From the NCBI RefSeq assembly GCF_037975245.1, contig NC_092568.1:31964501-32028500 (forward strand): a DNA stretch of 64,000 nucleotides. Direction: 5' to 3'. A program made the translations under genes and the position numbers. Under the pieces are notes generated by a model, which searched no databases, was not told the origin of the DNA, and saw nothing but the letters and a program-made list of their open reading frames with translations. This DNA is from Apostichopus japonicus (lineage: Eukaryota; Echinodermata; Holothuroidea; Aspidochirotida; Stichopodidae). Positions 1-9,046 of the stretch are shown in pieces (positions within the stretch are counted from its first letter, which is position 1; the number at the start of each line of letters is the position of its first letter).

Positions 1-50
1 ACATAGCAACAGTTTTCCACATAGCAACAGATTTCCACATAGCAACAGTT
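1..50. repeat. 18-bp tandem repeat, about 2.8 copies
   Basis: acatagcaacagttttcc is repeated with one change, then in part. It lies in a kanadaptin intron cut by the window edge. Confidence 0.7.
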
Positions 51-207
51 GAGTTATGATCAGTCAGGCAGTGATTGTCTGCCTTTATGTTAAATGCAAC
101 AAGACATGACTAAAATATTTCACCTACTGTAGTCTTTACACATTCTTATGGTATGTTTAACATATACACAAGTTGTTTTTTTCTCCCTACTTCCTCTCTG
201 TGTGTAG

Positions 208-277
208 GGTTGGAGCTGGAGTATAATGTGGAAGAAAAAGGCAGTGGATTCAACAAGCAATATGTGTGTAAAGTGGA
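208..277 (+). CDS. SLC4A1AP: Kanadaptin exon a (first in window)
   Basis: Follows acceptor ...tgtgtag and precedes donor gtaagt. It starts with two bases completing a codon from an exon outside the window and encodes [20 protein letters not shown], the start of the dsRBD-like region. It ends two bases into a codon. Confidence 0.85.
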
Positions 278-3200
278 GTAAGTGCAACCCTGCTAATGAC
301 ATTCATGTTCTCACTAAAATGATGATCTCTTTATCTTGACAGATGTTCTGTGACTTCTTATATGTGTTTCACAAAATATGTTAAATATAAATACTCCTCC
401 CTTAAAATATTCCCATGCATTCTCTCATGTAAAATTTCAGTGAGTTGTATTGTTTTTTTTGGGGGGGGTGGGGGGGAAGAGAGAAAATTGATATTGTTGC
501 TGAAGCGATTAGTGGAGTCTTTGAGTTTTGATGTTTGAAAGTATTTAACTGCTGGATTGGAGTAACTTTTTGTGCATATTCCGAAAAGCAACAGTTTGAA
601 ATGGCATACAGACAGTGTTGCATCTTAGTAGTAGAGACTTAAAGATATGATGAAATGTTTGATATGTTGTGGGTCAGTTTTGTTTTTGACACAACAGCGT
701 TCTTAAAGGGTGTGAAGACTCGCGCACAAAGAAATGTCTCATGCCAGTTATCTGACCTAGCTTCCGAATGAAGTGTTAGACACCACCATCGATCGCAGAA
801 AATACACACACAGCTTGCTACCATCGGTAATTAGACACTAGTGTACGGTCAATACATACGGTCAATACCCACAACACAGTGTACATAGCAGTGATGGACA
901 TAACAGGTCTAGATAAAAGATAACTAGGTATCACGTTTCATTACTGTCTGCATTTTGTAGTGACAAGAAGAAAATTTCACTTGCAAGCAACGGAAAGTTA
1001 ACTTTTTCAGAGTGCGGCACGCCGTTTGGGGCGAGTCTTTAATGACTTTAAGTCCATATCTTGTCTACTCAGTTCTCATCGGTTCTGATAAGAAGATGAG
1101 GAAAATTTCCTGATGTTTATGACTGCAAATAATATCCACAAACAGTGTTGTGTATGCCCAGCCAGCAGAGATTGGCAAGAAAATTAAAAGGTGTTTCTGT
1201 AGTGAAGGTTTTCCAAAAATGGAGCAAACTCAAATTGTTCCTTTACTTTTTGTAGACTTCCTGTTGATGATGCAGAAGGAGACCCCATTACAGCTGAAGC
1301 TGCTGTATCAGGAAAGAAGAAAGAAGCTGTCATTGCATGCGCCGCGGAGGCATGCAGAATATTAGACGCTCATGGAGTACTAAGACAGGCCGTACATGGT
1401 GAGCATATTGTATAAAATCACGGCCATCATTTGAATCTGTTTGATTGTATTGTTGAGAATTTCAGAGACTTTTACAAAATATAGAAGTTTGTAAAATTAC
1501 AGATCTGTAGTACCAATTATAACATTGCAAAGTCAAAAGTTGCTTTCAGTTTTCGGAAGCTTAAAAGTGGTTCAAAACTCAAGTCGCTTATAGATGTAAA
1601 CAAATCAAGAAAACTTTGAAAAGTGTTGGAAATAACTGTTTAATTTTGTAATTTATTTCCTTTACCACCAACAAATTGTATCTGAATCACTTGTATATGT
1701 AAACAAAATGTCATTAATTCAAAGGGGATGAAATATTTGAAAATATGTCTCGGCCTGATTGTATCTTGTTTTCCCTGGAACAGAAAGCAAACAAAAGAAG
1801 AAGAAGAATTGGGCGGACGATGATTTCTACGATAGCGACGATGACTCGTACCTGGACAGGACAGGAATTATTGAAAAGAAGAGAACCAAGAGGATGATAA
1901 AAGCTGGAGTCATCAAACAAGAGGTTGACACCTACGATAGTCTGGTTAGTCAAACAGATGCCTCTTTTATTAGGGAAATGTTTAATATTACGGAAGTTTA
2001 ATAATACGGAAGAAGATGCAGACTACTCAAATCAGAGGTTGACATCTACGATAGTCTGGTTTTCAAACAGATGCCTCTTTAACTAGGGAAATGTTTAATA
2101 TAACGGAAGTTTAATAATGAAGAAGATGCAGACTACTCAAATCAGAGGTTGACATCTACGATAGTCTGGTTTTCAAACAGATGCCTCTTTAACTAGGGAA
2201 ATGTTTAATATAACGGAAGTTTAATAATGAAGAAGATGCAGACTACTCAAACGAGAGGTTGACACCTACGATAGTCTGGTTAGTTAAACAGATGCCTCTT
2301 TTATTAGGAAAATGTTTAATATTACGGAAGTTTAATAATGAAGAAAATGCAGACTACTCAAATCAGAGGTTGACACCTACGATAGTCTGGTTAGTCAAAC
2401 AGATGCCTCTTTTAAAAGGGAAATGCTTTTTTTTTAACTCACTCCCTATGTGGTAGTTTGTGTATTGCCTCTTGATGCTGTTTAGATCGTTGCTCTTGCG
2501 GTGTTGTTGTTAGTGTTACATAAAATATATAATTATTTTACTGAAAGGAGTTTACATCTTAATTTTCTTCAGGTAAAACATTTTAGATCTTTTTTATATA
2601 CATTTTTATATTTTTTCATATGTAAAACTGTTTTCCATGATTTTGTATCATTTCTACTACAATGACAAAAACTAAAATGCCATGGACAGACAGAAGATAC
2701 AGATAGTTTGACTTAAAATTATTTTGTTCTTGCATTTGAACTCTTATACAACCCGATAAACATGAATAATAAACATCTTCCAGTTGTTAGTTAACCTTAT
2801 TAATACGCTGGTGGTTCATTTACAGCTGGTCAAACTATCAAATGTCGACGAAGAATTGAAAACAACACAAACGGAGCTGGATACTTTGAAGCAAGGTAAA
2901 AGTATTTATTGTAATAGAAGAGTAGAGGTAAGGGTGACTAAGTTGACACAGATCTTTTGAGCAGAGTTGCAAATAAATGGCCGATTTGTAAAAAGGTAAT
3001 GTGCAGTTTCTGCTTTGATTTACTAATGGGTGGCATCTTCTTATAAAGATTCAAGTAGAGAAATGATTGGATTGAATGGAGTTTTAGCTATTGACTACTG
3101 GCAAACAATTCCTGTGCTGCAAATCTTAATAGCCTTTTCTTTCTTGAGGTGTCAGTTAGGAGAAGTTCAGAACAATACCTTTGATACTCTGTAACAAAGT

Positions 3201-6200
3201 GTCACATCATATCATGTCATATCATCTGGAAAGTATCAGGGAAGAGATTTCAAGCGACCTTTAGCTTATCTTTAACCAGTTTCGCGGTATGATTTAGGAT
3301 CCTGAGATCCCTACTTTGTATCCCAGTCTGAGTGATACTACCAAAACTACTGCCGTCAATGGAAAGGATGAAATAGAGCAGTTGAGATTAATGTCATATT
3401 GATGATTTACATGTCATTGTACGTCAATGAGAGTGGTTGATGGAACCTGAAGGGTTATTGATTATTAAGGTGACTTTGATCTTCAATGAGAGTGGTTGAT
3501 GGAACCTGAAGGATGAAATTATTAAGGTGACTTTGATGAAAACATTGTCACAGGGGCAATAAGGTGATATATAAGTGGAACCGACAATGTTATAGCTTCA
3601 ATATTTTTTTATTTTATTTTTTTCTTAGCATAAGGGTACATCCCAGCAGGGTGGGTTTGCCAGGTTTGAGGCAACCTCCCATTATTTTTCCTAAGTAGTT
3701 TCCTTCTCTCTTCTAAAGCTTCCAAATGTTTGTGCTGCTTGTCTTCCATTTCATTTGTTACTTTAAATTGATATTGACTCTATTATTCCTCAAATGTTCC
3801 AATGCACCTGCAGGAGCTTTTATCATTCATTCTCTGGTTCTTACAAATGTCACCCCACCCCACCCCCCCCACCCACCCCCAGTTTTGCTATAAAGTTTGT
3901 CACTGGAGGGATAAGGCGGTATACATGTGGAAATATTCTCAACAAATTTATAGCTTTCATCATTCATTCTTTGTTTCCTGTAAGTTACCTTCTCCCCTCC
4001 CTCCTATGATGGGGTCTCCTCCCTCCTACAATGGGGTCTCCTCCCTCCTATGATGGGGTCTCCTCCCTCCTACGATGGGGTCTCCTACCTCCTCCGATTT
4101 GGTCCCCCACTCCCTAACAGTGAGATTGACCACATGTCAGTTTCTAAATGGTTGCAGAAAAGCATGATCATAAGAAGGCAAGTCCTTGTCTTTGGGAAGC
4201 TTGCCATGTTTCTGTGCTTGACTCATGTGAAGCACCAATGAGAGAGGTTAACATGGATTATTTCCTCTGATTTCATAATATATTTCCTCTCATGGTTGTG
4301 TTTGCTGCTACTGTTCAGATCAAAGTACCGGTTCAGAAGAGGATACACTCGACGCATTCATCAATCAGTTGAAGAGCGGTAAGACGGTGGATAAAACCAA
4401 GAGAGCAAAGATGAAATTACGGGTGATCGAACTCAAGAAAGAGCAAACCAGATTACAGAGGCTCATCAAATTGGTACAGCCTGCTTCTGTTACTCTGGGC
4501 ATCTCGGAGTGAGTTTGACCTCTTAACGTCCTCCATTACTCTTTGACGTTACTGTAGAATAATTTGATGGTGTTTCTAATAACTACATATCTGTTTGCTT
4601 TTTGGCCTTCCATAACGCCAGGGAAATGAAGAACTTTGCACATTTGAACTGTTAAATCACTGTAGTTTATTTGTCATTTCTGTAATTAAGTTCTTTTCTT
4701 CTCTAGTCAACATAACTACCGAAATTATGTTTATAATCAATTTCTTAAAGAAAACGGAAGCTGCTATGCTTGATGTGTTTCACAGAAACTCATAATGAAA
4801 GTTGAGACTTCAACATTGTCTTCATATACACATATATATTGTCATTTTCTCATAAAGGAATGATAAATCACAGAGTAAGTTCGCTGCTCTATCCCAGAGG
4901 CTACCAATGAAAGGATTTATGAAAGGACGGAAAATACCCCAGTCGAAAGGGAAAAGTCAGGTAATTGAACATTCCTTTAATGTAATGAATGAGTGATTCA
5001 TCTGAATATATATACAAGTTTCATGCTGTAAAACTGTATATATCTATTCTAAAATAGACATTTATAGTAACCAGAGCTAGTTCATTTGCTGGGGTCAATT
5101 ATCTCAATTTAGTAGAAAATACATTGTTTCACAATTAATTCAGCCTTAATAATAATTTCATTTTACAATATTACCCCGGTCAACGATATCCTGTCAAACA
5201 TAGAGACAATCCCTCCACATGGCAGCAGCTAAACAGCACCCAACATACAGTTTATCTCACAGGTCCCCATTTATACACCTGGGTGAAGAGAGGCAATGGA
5301 GATAAAGTGCCCTGCCCAAGGACACAATGCAATGATCTGGCCAAGACTTGAACCTGCAATCCTTAGATCACAAGTCCACTGCCTTAACCACTTGACCACA
5401 ACTCCCCCACAACGCCTTCACTTTTTTTGAGACTTTAAGATGTTTCCCTTCCTCTACCTGTTGAACAAATTTCTGTTTTACACCACAATGACCATGGTTG
5501 GTCGATACATTAGTATTTTCAGGAATTTTAAGATCTTTCCGTCTTCTTCTCGACGAAACAATGAAGCCTTTTTAACATCCTTCGGAAATAGTTGAATTTC
5601 ATTATTATTTGATTACGATCAACAGCTCAGCTTAGCTGACTCTAGTACTAGTCCAGCACCTTCCATAGTAGGAAAGACCAACAAGATGGAGGAAAACGAA
5701 GAGGAGGAAGATGATGATGATAGTGATGAAGAAGAGGAGGACAATGATAAAGAAGAGGTTGCAGAAAGAGGAAAGATGAGCAAGGCAGGAATGATTACTA
5801 CATCACAAATACCTCAAGAAATTACAAAATCTGACACGGGTAAGGCACTTCTATCGGCCATCAAATCAGTGGCAATAAATATTGACACCACTTTCCACCT
5901 TCAGTTCATTCCACCTTTAATGTAGTCAGGCCTGTATCCAGGAATCATGAGCTGAAGGTGGCATCAGCAATTTAAGGAGGGGCAAAAATACTGGTGTTCT
6001 GTAACTTGTAAAGTATGTTGGTGGTACAGATTGGAGGGACGGGGGGGGGGGGGGGGGGAGGTGGGAAGAGGCTCCTTACTGTCCGCCTGGGTACTGGCCT
6101 AACTAGTGTTATGACAAGTTAGGACACAAGTCACAAGATTCAAAAAAGAATATTATATTTAAATTTATCTTCTCCAAAACATTTCTTAGCATTTTTTCTT

Positions 6201-7615
6201 TTGACCAAATCTCTTGGGAAACGTCCCAGAAGGACTTTGAGTGTAAAAATAAAGAGTATCGGCTAAAAGACAGTCGAATAATATTTACAACAGCCTGTAA
6301 TGTTTTCAAAATTTGATGTGCATCAGTATTACAGTTAACTTTTATGCTTTTCTATTTGAATCCCTAAGGTATTGACAGGGACTTAAAGCCTGACCTAACC
6401 TTTAATGCCATTTTTAGGATAAGGAATTAAAAGAAGGAAACATGTTTTTTTTTAACGTCAAATTTCTTGCAGATTTACCTACAGCAGCAGCAAATCTTAA
6501 CAGCAGCAAATCTGAACAAGAGAACAAGCAAAAGGTAAAGGATTTGGAGATGACCATGGTAACACAATTTTTTTCTATTGGCATTTCCTTTCCTTTTTAT
6601 TGGGGGGGGGAGGGTGAAGGGGTTGCTTGTGGTTCAGTAACGATTTTTAAAGAGTACTCATTAACATGAGCATACATAAACATTGGCTCCCGTCTCCTGT
6701 ATTCAGGAGGAGATTTATATTACTGCTTTCTTTTTTCTATGGTTAGTTCACCATTTTTCATTTCCAATATTGTGTTTTATTAATTTTCTCCAGATATCAA
6801 ATGAGAAAATGCAGATGGAGACCAACAAATCCGTCAGTTCCAAACCACCAAGAGTCAGTCCCACCCAACAAAGAAGACCAAAGAGGGTCCTTGGACCACA
6901 AATGGGCCCCCTTATCAAGTTTAAAGAATTTGTCAACCGTGATGAACCAGAGAGCAGTACATCATCCGATGGACCTGATGCCAAAAAGAAGAAAGATGCA
7001 GACTTTGCTGACTGGATTCCACCTGATGGTAAGAATGTTGCTCTCAAAAGTCCAGAAGGTCAGAAAAAAATATTAGTTGTATAATTTGTATATTTTGTTG
7101 TGAAGCACATCCCTTTGAAATTATTGAATATTCGCACAGCTTTCCTTCCTTGAAGATCGTTCCAATTATCAAATTTAACCCCTGCAGTACCCCAGTCAAA
7201 CCCACTTCTTCCTCCTCCCCCCCCCCCCCCTCGTGTCACACATCTGCCTGAATCGAGCAGCTATGGTTGCAGACTTGTTTGTGACACGTCACAACTTCCA
7301 TCACAAAAAAAGTCTTTCCCTTTTACAGGACATAAAATATTGGATATGGGTAGAAGCTGATAGTATGGCAATTTGGGTGCAACACATTCCGGATTATACC
7401 ATTTTTTAATATTGTTTTTTTGTTTTTTGTTTTTTTGTTTTTTGTTTTTTGTTTTTGTTTTTGTTTATTGTTTTTTTAATATTGTAATATTGTTTAATTG
7501 TATATTTCAGAAATGACAAATTACAACACATTTTTTCTTCACAATTTTTTTTCTTTCCTCGGCAGATCAAAAAGGAGATGGTCGGACGTTCTTGAATGAA
7601 AAATATGGATACTGA
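208..7615 (+). CDS. SLC4A1AP: Kanadaptin (SLC4A1AP), 3' part of gene, 10 exons
   Basis: Spliced CDS: 208-277, 1256-1398, 1784-1944, 2826-2895, 4319-4508, 4858-4960, 5626-5839, 6473-6534, 6794-7028, 7566-7615. Phases join without a break and give about 431 residues plus stop. Recognised by the block [19 protein letters not shown] followed by a KKR-rich helix, by [13 protein letters not shown], and by the C-terminus [12 protein letters not shown], all typical of kanadaptin. The first two exons resemble a double-stranded-RNA-binding fold: a beta-rich [11 protein letters not shown] segment, then a helix [19 protein letters not shown]. Coiled-coil and acidic low-complexity segments follow. The family carries an N-terminal FHA domain, which must lie upstream of the window. 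Known biology: a mostly nuclear protein first described as a partner of the kidney anion exchanger AE1. The dsRBD reading is inference. Confidence 0.93.
1256..1398 (+). CDS. SLC4A1AP: Kanadaptin exon b
   Basis: Acceptor ttttgtag, donor gtgagc. It encodes the LPVDDAEGD strand and the helix [19 protein letters not shown]. The KKxA...AA...A pattern looks like the second helix of a dsRNA-binding domain. Confidence 0.9.
1784..1944 (+). CDS. SLC4A1AP: Kanadaptin exon c, ends at a duplicated donor
   Basis: Encodes a lysine run, the signature [20 protein letters not shown] and a basic helix, ending DTYDSL. The donor is GTTAGT at 1945, chosen because joining to the next exon ([11 protein letters not shown]) gives the length seen in relatives. 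The last 24 coding bases and the donor form the first copy of a five-copy tandem repeat that runs into the intron. Reading through instead hits an in-frame TAA at 1999-2001. Confidence 0.9.
1921..2426. repeat. 110-114 bp tandem repeat across a splice donor
   Basis: Units start at 1921, 2035, 2145, 2255 and 2366 (lengths 114, 110, 110, 111 and a partial of about 60). Each begins gaggttgaca(c/t)ctacgata. Copy 1 is the end of kanadaptin exon c plus its donor GTTAGT. Copies 4 and 5 keep GTTAGT, while copies 2 and 3 read GTTTTC at that place. Confidence 0.92.
2826..2895 (+). CDS. SLC4A1AP: Kanadaptin exon d
   Basis: Acceptor ttacag, donor gtaaaa. It encodes the coiled-coil segment [20 protein letters not shown]. 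Confidence 0.9.
3423..3537. repeat. Two-copy tandem repeat, about 59 bp
   Basis: tcaatgagagtggttgatgg and the following tgaagg...attattaaggtgactttgat occur twice in a row in a kanadaptin intron. Confidence 0.75.
3991..4106. repeat. 22-bp minisatellite, about 5 copies
   Basis: The unit is tctcctccctcctatgatgg plus gg, with small changes (tacaat, tacgat, last copy degraded). It lies in a kanadaptin intron. Confidence 0.85.
4319..4508 (+). CDS. SLC4A1AP: Kanadaptin exon e
   Basis: Acceptor ctgttcag, donor gtgagt. It encodes [15 protein letters not shown] and the helix [20 protein letters not shown], both strongly conserved in kanadaptins. Confidence 0.93.
4858..4960 (+). CDS. SLC4A1AP: Kanadaptin exon f
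   Basis: Acceptor cataaag, donor gtaatt. It encodes a basic segment containing [18 protein letters not shown]. Phases at both ends fit the neighbouring exons. Confidence 0.85.
5170..5408 (-). mobile_element. tRNA-derived SINE, 3' truncated
   Basis: Read on the - strand it has an A box (tggtcaagtgg, + strand 5388-5398), a B-box-like ggttcaagtct (5344-5354), then the block cattgtgtccttgggcaggg ... cctctcttcacccaggtgta. The same head and body occur at 19.5 kb on the + strand. No clear A-rich tail is seen. Confidence 0.8.
5626..5839 (+). CDS. SLC4A1AP: Kanadaptin exon g, acidic region
   Basis: Acceptor caacag, donor gtaagg. It encodes [20 protein letters not shown], then a Glu/Asp-rich stretch, as in the middle of vertebrate kanadaptin. 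The exact acceptor (5625 or a few bases later) is the least certain point. Confidence 0.8.
6473..6534 (+). CDS. SLC4A1AP: Kanadaptin exon h
   Basis: Acceptor ttcttgcag, donor gtaaag. It encodes a short Ala/Asn/Ser/Gln-rich linker, [20 protein letters not shown]. It is accepted because phase 1 in and phase 0 out match both neighbours. Confidence 0.7.
6794..7028 (+). CDS. SLC4A1AP: Kanadaptin exon i
   Basis: Acceptor tttctccag, donor gtaaga. It encodes a basic, proline-rich linker and ends with [12 protein letters not shown], the first half of the conserved kanadaptin C-terminal motif. Confidence 0.92.
7566..7615 (+). CDS. SLC4A1AP: Kanadaptin last coding exon with stop
   Basis: Acceptor cctcggcag. 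It encodes [16 protein letters not shown] and then TGA at 7613-7615, matching the invariant family C-terminus. Confidence 0.95.
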
Positions 7616-7674
7616 CATTGAACTTATGATAAGATAATACTGAAAACTCTTACTTGTTAACAGAATGCCACTGC

Positions 7675-7684
7675 AATAAATAAA
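7675..7684 (+). promoter_or_regulatory. Polyadenylation signal of kanadaptin
   Basis: Two overlapping AATAAA hexamers 60 bases after the stop codon. A further AATAAA at 7924-7929 could serve a longer 3' UTR. Confidence 0.65.
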
Positions 7685-8480
7685 TGAACAAAACTTAAAA
7701 ATCGTTCAAAAACATTAATGAAAATCATGTGTTATTGTACTTGGATTTGTTATCAAGTCATTGATTGCAAGTAGTACTGTTCTTGTTCCTACTGGCTATT
7801 CAATATGCGACCTATTGTAGGAGAAGATAGCTATTTCAAGAGAGGCTCTACTCCTCATTGCTGAAATTCCAGCAGTAAAATTTCAACAAGTCCTCAAAAC
7901 CTGTTATGCCTTGTTTAATAATCAATAAATGATTCATAAGGAGAGTGAGCCATCATTTTATACCATGTTCATAAAACAAAAAACATCTAGCCACTAATCA
8001 AATGTTCATTTGTTCACGCAGCAAATATTACTTCCTGCATCCTTATTCGGAAAACATGTTACAGCTCTGTTAATGCTTGGTTCCTCAGTTCAGTATTTTA
8101 ACTGAACAACCAGAGGAACACAATTTCATTAGTCTGACACCCCAAGCCGCTACAAACCGCTTAAAAGTCAACCTAGGTTTTGATGATTTTAACACAAGAT
8201 CACAACATCAATGCACATCTGTGCAATGTGTACCAATGAAAACAGTGATTTAAAGATCAAAATAATATTACAAAGGTATCTACTGTAAACAATCTGCAGT
8301 GGTATACATAAATTTATATCTGGCTTGAATTATGAAGACCTTTTCTTAAGTTGGGAACCAGTCCTCAAAAGTAGATATCAACATATCTTAAATCAAATAA
8401 TGCCTGTTAACTTGGACACCTTACTGTTACTTCATTTGCTAAGAACGTTTGAAATACTCAACACAAACATAAATATTATC

Positions 8481-8516
8481 TTTATTATCTCCAACATGTA
8501 AGTTGATAAATTTATT
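8481..8516 (-). promoter_or_regulatory. Candidate polyadenylation signals of FAM98
   Basis: TTTATT on the + strand (AATAAA on the gene strand) occurs at 8511-8516 and 8481-8486, about 290 and 320 bases after the FAM98 stop. Confidence 0.5.
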
Positions 8517-8801
8517 AAAAGTAATATAATAAATAAGACTTTCAGGTTTAACTTAGTATATAATAATGTCAGAATCAACCAAATTGTTCCAAGGATTTTT
8601 TTTTTAAACTCAAGAAGTTCAAATACATGGGATTTCTTAAACCCCTTTGTTTTCTTCTATTGGTTTGACCTTATTTAATCATGCCAATGCATTTGATGCA
8701 AATTTTAATTTGTGGTTCCTTGCAAAGCTACACAAATTCTTGTTTTCTATACATTGCTACATGAAGTTTCATTTCTAATGTGGAACAAGTTTTCACTGCA
8801 A

Positions 8802-9046
8802 TCAATACCTTCTTCCCCTTCGCCCACCTCTTTGATGTCCACCTCCTCCCCTATACCCACCGTTGTGTCCACCCCTCTGGTAATCAACACCACCACCACC
8901 CTGGTAAATGCCACCGCCACCACCACCACCGCCACCACCTTGATAGCCATCAGCTTGGTATCCACCTCTATCCTGGAAACCACCTTGGGAGTTGCCTCTG
9001 TCTTGTGACCAACTGCCTCTACTCTTGTCACCTTGATTTGACCAGC
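8802..9046 (-). CDS. FAM98A: FAM98 last coding exon, Gly-rich tail
   Basis: Encodes GWSNQGDKSRGSWSQDRGN and a Gly/Arg/Tyr/Gln tail with ten consecutive Gly (about residues 381-390), ending GRRGRRY-stop. The Gly run comes from a CCACCN-type microsatellite on the + strand (about 8888-8940) and may vary in length. Confidence 0.9.

Larger units (their letters stand above)
7616..8801. other. Convergent 3' UTRs and intergenic spacer
   Basis: No coding sequence seen. It separates the convergent stop codons of kanadaptin and FAM98 and holds poly(A) signals for both genes, plus an imperfect hairpin at 8080-8119 (gttcctc and agttcag on the left, ctgaac and gaggaac on the right). Confidence 0.6.

Noticed and set aside
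2259-2456. Repetitive 65-codon open frame in the kanadaptin intron repeats
   Set aside because: It comes from repeat copies read in another frame and lacks an ATG-led, conserved structure.
4050-4241. Proline/serine-rich open frame over the 22-bp minisatellite
   Set aside because: It is a product of the CT-rich tandem repeat and lies within a kanadaptin intron.
6748-7047. Open frame on the - strand opposite kanadaptin exon i
   Set aside because: Shadow of the coding exon; the + strand reading has the family motif [12 protein letters not shown].
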